A stretch of 5,136 nt of DNA, taken from Treponema sp. UBA1233 (GTDB lineage Bacteria > Spirochaetota > Spirochaetia > Treponematales > Treponemataceae). A program made the position numbers and the translations under genes. The notes below the pieces were generated by a model. It saw nothing but the letters and a program-made list of their open reading frames with translations, was not told the origin of the DNA and did no database searches. Each line of letters begins with the position of its first letter. The first letter of the stretch is position 1. Of the stretch, positions 1 to 5,136 are shown one piece after another. The DNA is taken from positions 134,535 to 139,670 of the forward strand of contig DBWR01000012.1 of NCBI GenBank assembly GCA_002309305.1, given 5' to 3'.

Positions 1-236
1 ACGATGTATTCTGTGTGGACACCGTAACGCCTAAGACTGTTCACCGCCGCCTGACCGATTTCATGCTTTGGCAGTTTGGTAACGTAATATGCATCAAGCC
101 CGTAATTTGCAAGCGACACCGCCACGTTAGCCTCTCCCCCACCAAATGTCGAAGTCATCTTGTCCACCTGAACAAAACGGAAATATCCCTCAGGCTCAAG
201 CCTTAACATAATCTCACCAAAAGTTACAACCTTCAT
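1..236 (-). CDS. kdgK: 2-keto-3-deoxygluconate kinase, N-terminal part (runs off window)
   Basis: This PfkB/ribokinase-family sugar kinase is predicted to phosphorylate 2-keto-3-deoxygluconate with ATP to KDPG in the cytoplasm, the step before Eda in hexuronate breakdown. Only about 78 N-terminal residues are present, because the gene continues past base 1. The protein opens with MKVVTFGEIMLRLEPEG, and residues 32-44 read GGGEANVAVSLAN, the N-terminal PfkB sugar-binding segment. Residues 52-70 (VTKLPKHEIGQAAVNSLRR) match my memory of the KdgK branch rather than fructokinase or ribokinase. The ATG at 234-236 is supported by a GGAGG site (244-248 on the plus strand) seven bases upstream. The ATP-binding and catalytic GAGD motif would lie outside the window. 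It follows eda by 105 bases that carry a repeat. Family assignment is firm; substrate is inferred from sequence type and from eda and uxaC nearby. Confidence 0.88.
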   Translation of the reverse strand, partial: MKVVTFGEIMLRLEPEGYFRFVQVDKMTSTFGGGEANVAVSLANYGLDAYYVTKLPKHEIGQAAVNSLRRYGVHTEYI

Positions 237-256
237 ATTCTATCCTCCATATTATA

Positions 257-344
257 TGTCATTCCTAACTTGATACCGTCATTCCGAACTCGATACCGTC
301 ATTCCGAACTCGATTCGGAATCTCAACTTTCAACTTTCCACTTA
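257..344. repeat. Intergenic repeat element between eda and kdgK
   Basis: Nearly all of the eda-kdgK gap is repetitive. Three 20-base units lie head to tail at 257-276, 277-296 and 297-316. The second reads CGTCATTCCGAACTCGATAC; the third differs from it at one base, and the first at three (TGTCATTCCTAACTTGATAC). The third unit continues into GGAATCTC, completing an inverted repeat. Then three 7-base units follow, CAACTTT at 324-330 and 331-337 and a degenerate CCACTTA at 338-344, the last covering the eda stop codon. Read on the minus strand, the combined motif resembles dispersed intergenic repeats I recall from Treponema and Fibrobacter genomes. Only one locus is visible, so dispersal is an inference. 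No coding function is supported. Confidence 0.8.
301..321. repeat. Perfect 8-bp inverted repeat (hairpin) in the eda-kdgK gap
   Basis: ATTCCGAA (301-308) and TTCGGAAT (314-321) are exact reverse complements around a five-base loop, CTCGA. In the eda-kdgK transcript this would fold into an 8-bp stem. No run of U follows it on the minus strand (the next bases are GACGGTAT), so it does not look like an intrinsic terminator. It could slow exonucleases or mark an RNA processing site, but the sequence cannot tell. Confidence 0.7.
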
Positions 345-980
345 CCCGCGGATTTCCTTTACGATAGCCGCCGCTTCTTTTGTAAGTTCCTGAATCTTTG
401 CAAAATCTCCGGCATTTATCAGGTCGCCCTTTACCATCCAGCTTCCCCCGCATGCAAGGATCTTGTCACAGGCAAGATAGTCTCGCACGTTTGTCGTATT
501 GATTCCACCGGTCGGCATGAACTTCATCATCGTGTATGGAGCACTAATGGCCTTTATCATCTTAAGTCCCCCCGCATTTTCTGCAGGGAAGAACTTTACA
601 ACGTCAAGTCCAAAGCCCAATGCAATTTCCAATTCAGACGGCGTCATGATTCCAGGTGTTATGGGATAGTTTTTCTTAAGGCAATGTTCCACAACCTTTG
701 GATTCAAGCCGGGACTGACTATGAATTTTGCACCCGCATCAACCGCCCTGTCAGCCTGCTCTGTCGTAAGTACGGTTCCAGCCCCAACAAACATGTCGGG
801 AAACTTTTTCGCAATCGCACGAATGCTATCTTCCGCCGCATCTGTCCTGAATGTAACTTCCGCACATGGAAGCCCGCCCTTGATCAAGCTTTCTGCCAAA
901 GGTTCCGCATCCGACGCCTTATTCAAAACAACAACCGGAATGATTCCAGTTTCTCCGATTTTCTTCAATGTCTCGTTCAT
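342..980 (-). CDS. eda: KDPG/KHG aldolase
   Basis: This cytoplasmic class I aldolase cleaves 2-keto-3-deoxy-6-phosphogluconate to pyruvate and glyceraldehyde 3-phosphate, the last step of hexuronate catabolism and of the Entner-Doudoroff route. At 212 residues it has the normal family length and a single (beta/alpha)8 domain. Visible family motifs are GIIPVVVLN (12-20), EVTFRT (41-46) with the catalytic Glu41 and phosphate-binding Arg45, GAGTVLT (66-72), SPGLNP (89-94), and VVKFFPAE (127-134) with the Schiff-base Lys129. PTGGI (156-160) and GGSWM (178-182) form the phosphate-binding end. All key residues are present, so it should be active. The ATG has a GAGG site ten bases upstream (991-994). 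It starts 21 bases after the lipoprotein gene and is followed by kdgK, which makes its substrate. The C terminus ends IRG, with the TAA stop falling at the edge of the repeat element. Confidence 0.96.
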   Translation of the reverse strand: MNETLKKIGETGIIPVVVLNKASDAEPLAESLIKGGLPCAEVTFRTDAAEDSIRAIAKKFPDMFVGAGTVLTTEQADRAVDAGAKFIVSPGLNPKVVEHCLKKNYPITPGIMTPSELEIALGFGLDVVKFFPAENAGGLKMIKAISAPYTMMKFMPTGGINTTNVRDYLACDKILACGGSWMVKGDLINAGDFAKIQELTKEAAAIVKEIRG

Positions 981-1001
981 ATTCTATTTACCTCTTTTTT
1001 A

Positions 1002-1889
1002 TCACTTAATGTCCCAGAATGCATTTTTATTTGAAGTTGAATGTCCACTGTTATACGAGTCAGAACAGTCATATCCCGGTGGAATCAAGGCTGAATAATT
1101 GTCCTGCGAAGGTCTATTTGTTCCTTCAAGATTAAAGCCGTAAGTTGTGTGAGCCGCAAACCAATACAGATTTTTTGCCCAATATGCCTGCATGTATTTG
1201 ATGCCGCTTTCCTGTGCCACCCATGAATCCTCAAAACCAGGAAGAACCCTTACATTAAGTTCCCGTCCCGCAATGATTTCATCCCGCATCTCAGTAAGAG
1301 AAAGTGGAACCTCATCATCATCAACTACATATTCAACCATGTCGGAATCAATCATGGCCCACTTGTTCAATTCCGGAAGCCATACAACATTCACGACATG
1401 ACAGTCGCCATCATCCTTATCCTCAGGAAGGCATGTGATGAACCTGTTTTTTATTCCTGCAGAAAGCATCAGTTCGCTCAAAATAATGCTGTGCCACCTG
1501 CAGTTAAATCCTGTCGTAACCCTGCGCGAATATTCCCAAAGGGGTATTGCACAGCGGTCGTCAAGCCATTCCTTTTGATTGTCGTGCGGAATGTTTTTTG
1601 CAACAAAGACAGCTATTTCAACAGCCTTTTCCCAAGTTGACTTATTTGAAGAAGCCAGAGCATCAAGATCCAAGCCTGCATTCTCCTTGAAATATTTCCT
1701 GATTATTGCAGACTGTTTTTCATCCACCAGACTTTTTATTTCAAAGTTTACAGGTTCTGAATTGTAATCAGCACAAGTTTGCAGTTTTGCAATATTCTGT
1801 GTCTTGTCTTTTTCCACGTAATCCAAACTTGAACAAGCCGTACATAACAACACCAAAATGCAGATTACAAATTGAACAATCCTTTTCAT
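1002..1889 (-). CDS. Predicted lipoprotein with transglutaminase-like domain
   Basis: This is a 295-residue exported protein of unknown substrate. The N terminus has Lys2-Arg3, a hydrophobic stretch (4-15) and LLCTAC followed by SS, a loose lipobox that places the lipidated cysteine at Cys19. The mature protein should therefore be membrane-anchored and face the periplasm or cell surface. The middle carries a transglutaminase-like Cys-His-Asp core: TGFNCRWHS (Cys130), GDCHVVNVVW (His164) and KWAMIDSDM (Asp181). The spacing and the tryptophan-rich strand after His suit the bacterial transglutaminase/papain-like fold, whose members include proteases and peptide-processing enzymes. Residues 230-275 (including YWAKNLYWFAAHTTYGF and the later LIPPGYD) form a tail that I recall from similar proteins of gut anaerobes. 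The GAGGA ribosome site (1894-1898) overlaps the stop codon of the acetyltransferase gene, which suggests translational coupling. Its role among uronate genes is unknown. Confidence 0.82.
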   Translation of the reverse strand: MKRIVQFVICILVLLCTACSSLDYVEKDKTQNIAKLQTCADYNSEPVNFEIKSLVDEKQSAIIRKYFKENAGLDLDALASSNKSTWEKAVEIAVFVAKNIPHDNQKEWLDDRCAIPLWEYSRRVTTGFNCRWHSIILSELMLSAGIKNRFITCLPEDKDDGDCHVVNVVWLPELNKWAMIDSDMVEYVVDDDEVPLSLTEMRDEIIAGRELNVRVLPGFEDSWVAQESGIKYMQAYWAKNLYWFAAHTTYGFNLEGTNRPSQDNYSALIPPGYDCSDSYNSGHSTSNKNAFWDIK

Positions 1890-1896
1890 TTCTTCC

Positions 1897-2472
1897 TCAG
1901 CTTTCTTTTAATATTTCACAGGTGAATTCACCCGATGTAATTCCTGTTTTTGGATAAGTGCGAGTTCCCTTGTCATTGATGAGCTTCATTCCGATTTTTT
2001 TCATCACGCCAAACGAAGCCGCATTATTACAGTCGCATTGTGCAAGGATTCTGTTTATGCCAAGGTTTTCAAATGCAAACTTTACAACCGCACTGGCCGC
2101 CTCTGACGCAAAGCCCTGCTTTCTGTATTTTTTGTTCAGTATCCATCCGAGCGTTCCGTATGAATGATCCTCACTATGTCCCAAATCACAGTCACATCCG
2201 CCGATTATTTTTCCCTCATACAAAATTACAAACTCAAAATTGGTCTGATCAGGAGATTCCCATGCCGCAGCATTCTTTTTTACAAAGTCAACGGTTTCCT
2301 CAAAGGTATCGTTGGGAAGCCAGAACATCATCGTGATTTCAGGGTCACCCGCATATTCATGAACAGCCCTTTCATCTCCAACACGCACCGGTCTGAGAGT
2401 AAGACGTTCGGTTTTCAATTCCAGGCTTGAATCAAAATTCCATTTTCTTTTTGCCGCGACATTTTCATCCAT
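1897..2472 (-). CDS. GNAT acetyltransferase, RimJ/RimL type
   Basis: This is a 191-residue GCN5-related N-acetyltransferase of the Acetyltransf_3 (RimJ/RimL) type, which uses acetyl-CoA to acetylate an amine on a protein N terminus, amino acid or small molecule. Typical features are LKTERLTLRPVRVGD (19-33), the acetyl-CoA pyrophosphate loop RKQGFA (117-122, the R/Q-x-x-G-x-G/A motif), FENLGINRILAQCDCNNAAS (134-153) and VMKKIGM (156-162). The first 14 residues are a short extension before the domain. The substrate cannot be read from sequence. The start at 2470-2472 lies one base beyond the methyltransferase stop, and an AAGGA site (2482-2486) sits inside the last codons of that gene. Two other ATG triplets nearby (2475-2477 and 2466-2468) are out of frame, so the start is well fixed. 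The close junction points to coupled translation with the methyltransferase. Confidence 0.9.
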   Translation of the reverse strand: MDENVAAKRKWNFDSSLELKTERLTLRPVRVGDERAVHEYAGDPEITMMFWLPNDTFEETVDFVKKNAAAWESPDQTNFEFVILYEGKIIGGCDCDLGHSEDHSYGTLGWILNKKYRKQGFASEAASAVVKFAFENLGINRILAQCDCNNAASFGVMKKIGMKLINDKGTRTYPKTGITSGEFTCEILKES

Positions 2473-2473
2473 A

Positions 2474-3265
2474 TCATTTTTTCCTTAAATTCAAAATCGT
2501 AACGTAATGAATTATGTCAAATTGTTCCGGAAGAGTTGCCATGTATGCAAGATGTTCTTTTTCCCATTCCGCAATTTTTTCCGCACTTAAAGAAGAGGCT
2601 CCAATACCACGGCATGTCTTTATCCTGCCATGCCATGACTCACGCGTAAAGGTAACAGGCACGTCAAAGCCGATTCCATCTTCCATAGTAAAATACGGTT
2701 CCGCCCAGTCAGGAAATTCAACGGGATTTCTTTTCCATCCACCGCCATTCCAGTCCGGGTTATATTTTAAAACAAGCTCTTCCGTCTTTGCGGCAATCTC
2801 ACTTTCTGCAGGAATCCATGCCATAAACAGAACGGCAAAATGACCTCCGTCCTTGAGCCAGTCATGAATCTTTGGAAGTATCACATCCTTGTTAAAATAT
2901 CCAAAACACTGGCACGCCGTAACGACATCAAACGAACCATTCGGGAAATCAAGTTTTTCTGAAGGTGAGACAAGATAGTCGATTTTGTATCCTGCTTTTT
3001 CCGAAAGCTCACGTGCAAATTTAATCTGGTTTTCCGCAATGTCGGTTCCTGTCCAATCCGCTCCGTACTTGTACATGTTTCGTGGAATGACACCGGTACC
3101 TGTTCCCAAATCCAATGCTTTTTGTCCCTTTACACCAAGCTTAAGTTCCGCAAGTTTCTGATAGAAGGCATCAGGATAAATGTCACGGAATTTCGCATAG
3201 TCCCCGGAGGTCTTTCCAAAATCAAATGCCTTTCCATTATCAAAATCCTTCAGTTTGATTTCCAT
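2474..3265 (-). CDS. Class I SAM-dependent methyltransferase
   Basis: This 263-residue soluble methyltransferase has a Rossmann-like Methyltransf_11/25 domain at roughly residues 45-145. Motif I is ALDLGTGTG (50-58), the SAM-binding glycine loop. TGTDIAENQI (72-81) supplies the acidic residue, Asp75, expected to bind the ribose hydroxyls. SPSEKLDFPNGSFDVV (100-115) covers motifs around strand 4, and LKDGG (137-141) leads into strand 5. The C-terminal third (about 150-263), rich in Trp and aromatic residues such as NPDWNGGGWKR, probably forms the substrate lid. I recognise the family but not the substrate; small-molecule targets are common for this type. The ATG has a strong AAGGAG site (3275-3280) nine bases upstream. 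The gene begins 20 bases after uxaC and is separated from the acetyltransferase by a single base, so it is probably cotranscribed with both. Confidence 0.9.
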   Translation of the reverse strand: MEIKLKDFDNGKAFDFGKTSGDYAKFRDIYPDAFYQKLAELKLGVKGQKALDLGTGTGVIPRNMYKYGADWTGTDIAENQIKFARELSEKAGYKIDYLVSPSEKLDFPNGSFDVVTACQCFGYFNKDVILPKIHDWLKDGGHFAVLFMAWIPAESEIAAKTEELVLKYNPDWNGGGWKRNPVEFPDWAEPYFTMEDGIGFDVPVTFTRESWHGRIKTCRGIGASSLSAEKIAEWEKEHLAYMATLPEQFDIIHYVTILNLRKK

Positions 3266-3285
3266 AATTCAACACTCCTTCACCC

Positions 3286-4725
3286 TTATGCCCTAAAGAA
3301 CTCCTCCGCATTTTTGCAGCAAATGTTCCTTACCATTTCGCCCAAAGATTCTTCCTGCCACGGGAACTCACCTGATTCAACAAGCTTGCCGATAAAGTTG
3401 CACAATATCCTGCGGAAATATTCATGTCTTGGATAAGAAAGGAAACTGCGGCTGTCCGTAAGCATTCCGACATAACGTGACAAAACTGAAGTTCTGGCAT
3501 ACACGCGGATCTGTTCCTCAATTCCGTCCTTGTGATCGTTGAACCACCATGCAGGTCCAAACTGACAGTTTCGGAAATTGACGGCCATAGTTGCAAGAGC
3601 CTCATTGTCTTTTGGATTCAGGTTGTAGAGTATTGTCCGTGCATTTGGGGAAGCAGAATATATTGCGTTCAACACTGCTCCAATCTGTGGTGCAAAGTTA
3701 AAGTCATGCAGGCTGTCTTCACCGATGTTTTTTCCCGCCACATCAAACATAGCGGCATTTTGATCGCGAAGCGCCCCTATGTGAATCTGCATTACAAAAC
3801 CCTTTTGCGCATAGAGTTTTCCAAGTTCAATCAAAACCCATCCCTTGTATTTTGCAAGTTCGTCATGTGAAAGTTTTTTTCCAATCCATGCCTTTTGAAA
3901 AATATAACCTGCTTCCTGATAGCTTGCCGGAAGATAAAAATCATTTTCAAGAGAATGGTCGCTCACAAGGGAACCGTTTTCCTTAAAGAAATCCATGCGA
4001 CGTGAAACTGCTTCCATCATATCCGACAGCTCCATGATACGCTTTCCATCCATTTCCTGTAAGCGCAAAATATACGACGGATAATCAGGGCTTTCCGCAT
4101 TGACGATTACATCCGGCCTGAACGACGGGAGGACCTTTACATCCTTCCATTCCTCTGCAAGTTTCTTATGCCATTCAAGATTATCCAGTGGATCGTCGGT
4201 AGTGCAAAGTTCACGGACACCCATTTTTTTAAGGAGACCACGAGGACCAAAATCAGGCTGGGAAAGAAGCGCATTGCATTTATCCCAAACTTCACGAGCA
4301 TTTTTTTCCGTAACAGGTTCGGTAATTCCAAAATAACGTGCAAGTTCCAGATGACTCCAGTGGTAAAGGGGATTTCCAACACATCCCTGAAGTGTCTTTA
4401 CGAAAGCAAGGTAACGCTCATAGTCTGCCTTTTGAACCGCATCAGGACCGCCACGTTCTTCATCAGATTTAACGCTGCCATCTTTGTTGATGTGGCCTGT
4501 GATCAATTCTTCACTTACACCAAAGGCCCTCATCGCGCGCCATTTGTAGTGGTCGTGATCAAGCCATGCATTTGCAAGGTTTCCCAAACTCTTGTTTTCA
4601 TAGATTTCCTTGGGTGAGAGATGGTTGTGAAAGTCAAAAATAGCTTCACTTTTGGCATATTTGTGGTACAAAATCTGAGCATACTCGTTTTCCAAAACAA
4701 AATTTTCATCAAGAAAAGCTTTCAT
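3286..4725 (-). CDS. uxaC: Glucuronate (uronate) isomerase
   Basis: UxaC isomerises D-glucuronate to D-fructuronate and D-galacturonate to D-tagaturonate, the entry step of cytoplasmic hexuronate catabolism. The 479 residues match the family length (about 470). It belongs to the amidohydrolase superfamily. DFHNHLSP (31-38) contains the His-x-His pair (His33, His35) at the end of strand 1. RELCTTDDPLDNLEWH (171-186), LPSFRPD (199-205), QIHIGALRDQN (313-323) and the diagnostic MLTDSRSFLSYPRHEYFRRI (421-440) are all present, and Asp424 is the likely strand-8 aspartate. No frameshift or missing block is seen. The ATG is preceded by GAGG (4732-4735) with six bases of spacing. It is the first gene of the probable operon, directly behind the palindromic operator, and so is likely controlled by uronate availability. 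The following genes are a methyltransferase and others unrelated to uronates; eda and kdgK come later. Confidence 0.97.
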   Translation of the reverse strand: MKAFLDENFVLENEYAQILYHKYAKSEAIFDFHNHLSPKEIYENKSLGNLANAWLDHDHYKWRAMRAFGVSEELITGHINKDGSVKSDEERGGPDAVQKADYERYLAFVKTLQGCVGNPLYHWSHLELARYFGITEPVTEKNAREVWDKCNALLSQPDFGPRGLLKKMGVRELCTTDDPLDNLEWHKKLAEEWKDVKVLPSFRPDVIVNAESPDYPSYILRLQEMDGKRIMELSDMMEAVSRRMDFFKENGSLVSDHSLENDFYLPASYQEAGYIFQKAWIGKKLSHDELAKYKGWVLIELGKLYAQKGFVMQIHIGALRDQNAAMFDVAGKNIGEDSLHDFNFAPQIGAVLNAIYSASPNARTILYNLNPKDNEALATMAVNFRNCQFGPAWWFNDHKDGIEEQIRVYARTSVLSRYVGMLTDSRSFLSYPRHEYFRRILCNFIGKLVESGEFPWQEESLGEMVRNICCKNAEEFFRA

Positions 4726-4735
4726 AAATTACCTC

Positions 4736-4749
4736 GTATACTAGTATAC
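4736..4749. promoter_or_regulatory. Palindromic operator upstream of uxaC
   Basis: GTATACTAGTATAC is a perfect 14-bp palindrome made of two GTATAC blocks, each itself palindromic, separated by TA. It ends ten bases before the uxaC start codon. GTATAC-type cores are known for GntR/FadR-family regulators of hexuronate genes (the ExuR/UxuR sites of enterobacteria centre on GGTATACC), so a regulator of that family is the likeliest ligand. No regulator gene is in the window. The site overlaps the proposed -10 box and the ribosome-site edge, as expected for repression. The palindrome is directly visible; the regulator class is inferred. Confidence 0.75.
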
Positions 4750-4772
4750 CACAAACCTAAAACAACATTCAA
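4743..4772 (-). promoter_or_regulatory. uxaC: Probable sigma-70-type promoter of uxaC operon
   Basis: On the minus strand, TTGAAT (4767-4772) is followed after 18 bases by TATACT (4743-4748), a five-of-six match to the -10 consensus. Transcription would start near 4736, giving a leader of only about 11 bases that still contains the GAGG ribosome site. A rival reading uses TTGACT (4790-4795) as -35 and TTGAAT as -10 with a 17-base spacer, giving a leader of about 35 bases and placing the operator just downstream of the start. Either way a regulator on the palindrome could block expression. Confidence 0.5.
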
Positions 4773-4783
4773 GAGTAAATTGC

Positions 4784-5136
4784 CTATACAGTCAAATCTT
4801 TAAACCGCCTTTCGAATACATCAAAATTTGTTGTTTCCTTATAACAGAAAACCGCAAACTCCACAGTTTCAAAATCATAGTTCCGTATCATATCTGCAAA
4901 AACGTCAGCTACAATTTCCGGTGGATTATTAAAGGCACCGCAGCCAAATGCCCCAAGAATCAATGCCTGAATCTTTTCATGTGAAGCGACATCAAGGATT
5001 CTTTTAATGCGGCTTTCCATTACCGTCCTGTATTTTTTCTCGTCATAATTCCATCCCAACTGAGGGGCAGCAGACACAATTACATCCGTCTTGAACCATT
5101 CCGATTCATCCTTCAGCTTGGGAGTAAAATCATCCG
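4784..5136 (-). CDS. Microbial-type poly(ADP-ribose) glycohydrolase, C-terminal part
   Basis: Only the last 116 or so codons are inside the window, and the reading frame stays open to base 5136. The visible part resembles the C-terminal half of the TIGR02452/DUF2263 family, a macrodomain-like fold described as microbial-type PARG, which removes ADP-ribose chains or units. Matching segments are TDVIVSAAPQLGWNYDE near the window edge, RIKRILDVASHEKIQALILGAFGCGAFNNPPE, and the final FETVEFAVF strand. GAFGCGAFNNPP is the glycine-rich ligand-binding loop typical of this family. The GTG at 5075-5077 is in frame but lies inside the domain, with family-like residues before it, so it is not the true start. 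The catalytic N-terminal Gly-Gly-Glu region would be outside the window. The TAG stop lies 58 bases before uxaC, which has its own promoter, so this gene is probably a separate unit. Confidence 0.8.
   Translation of the reverse strand, partial: DDFTPKLKDESEWFKTDVIVSAAPQLGWNYDEKKYRTVMESRIKRILDVASHEKIQALILGAFGCGAFNNPPEIVADVFADMIRNYDFETVEFAVFCYKETTNFDVFERRFKDLTV

Noticed and set aside
257..316. CRISPR array from the three tandem 20-base units
   Set aside because: The units abut directly with no unique spacers, and no cas gene is present.
301..321. Intrinsic terminator after eda
   Set aside because: The stem is perfect, but no T-run follows on the minus strand and kdgK, the next pathway gene, lies just beyond, so termination is not supported.
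270..1034. Long plus-strand open frame of 254 codons opposite eda
   Set aside because: It is the antisense shadow of eda, whose catalytic motifs are all intact. Its start is repeat DNA that gives the often mis-annotated HSELDSESQ peptide, and there is no ribosome site or family likeness.
1897..3265. Antibiotic resistance or toxin-antitoxin role for the methyltransferase and GNAT pair
   Set aside because: Neither protein shows motifs of rRNA methyltransferases, aminoglycoside acetyltransferases or the TacT-type toxins, and no small antitoxin gene is adjacent.
3330..3605. Second minus-strand open frame inside uxaC
   Set aside because: It overlaps the diagnostic C-terminal region of UxaC in another frame and encodes nothing recognisable.
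4784..5077. A complete 97-residue gene starting at GTG 5077
   Set aside because: The same frame is open to the window edge and the residues before GTG continue the PARG-like domain, so this is an internal codon of a truncated gene.

Overview
This window reads as a bacterial chromosome segment of moderate to low G+C. All seven recognisable genes lie on the minus strand, so transcription runs from the high-coordinate end to the low end. I see no plus-strand gene, no RNA gene, no CRISPR array and no transposase. The organism is not certain. A host-associated Treponema-like spirochaete, or another fibre- or pectin-degrading anaerobe such as Fibrobacter, is suggested by the intergenic repeat around 257-344, by the loose lipobox of the lipoprotein and by the uronate catabolism genes. 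This placement is inference from memory of similar sequences, not a search result.

Layout in transcription order. (1) 5136-4784: the C-terminal part of a microbial-type poly(ADP-ribose) glycohydrolase (TIGR02452-like), cut by the window edge. (2) 4783-4726: a 58-base control region holding a perfect 14-bp palindrome made of two GTATAC blocks over a plausible promoter. (3) 4725-3286: uxaC, glucuronate isomerase. (4) 3265-2474: a class I SAM methyltransferase. (5) 2472-1897: a RimJ/RimL-type GNAT acetyltransferase. (6) 1889-1002: a lipoprotein with a transglutaminase-like Cys-His-Asp core. (7) 980-342: eda, KDPG aldolase. (8) 341-237: a 105-base gap filled by an intergenic repeat. (9) 236-1: the start of kdgK, 2-keto-3-deoxygluconate kinase, cut by the window edge.

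The gaps from uxaC to eda are 20, 1, 7 and 21 bases, which suggests one transcript. Three of the genes belong to hexuronate breakdown. UxaC isomerises glucuronate or galacturonate, KdgK phosphorylates 2-keto-3-deoxygluconate, and Eda splits the product to pyruvate and glyceraldehyde 3-phosphate. The reductase and dehydratase steps between them (UxaB/UxuB, UxaA/UxuA) are not in the window. The main oddity is that the methyltransferase, acetyltransferase and transglutaminase-like lipoprotein, none with a known uronate role, sit between uxaC and eda inside what looks like a single operon. No clearly new system can be claimed; the leads are this embedded three-gene block, the operator and the repeat-filled eda-kdgK junction.
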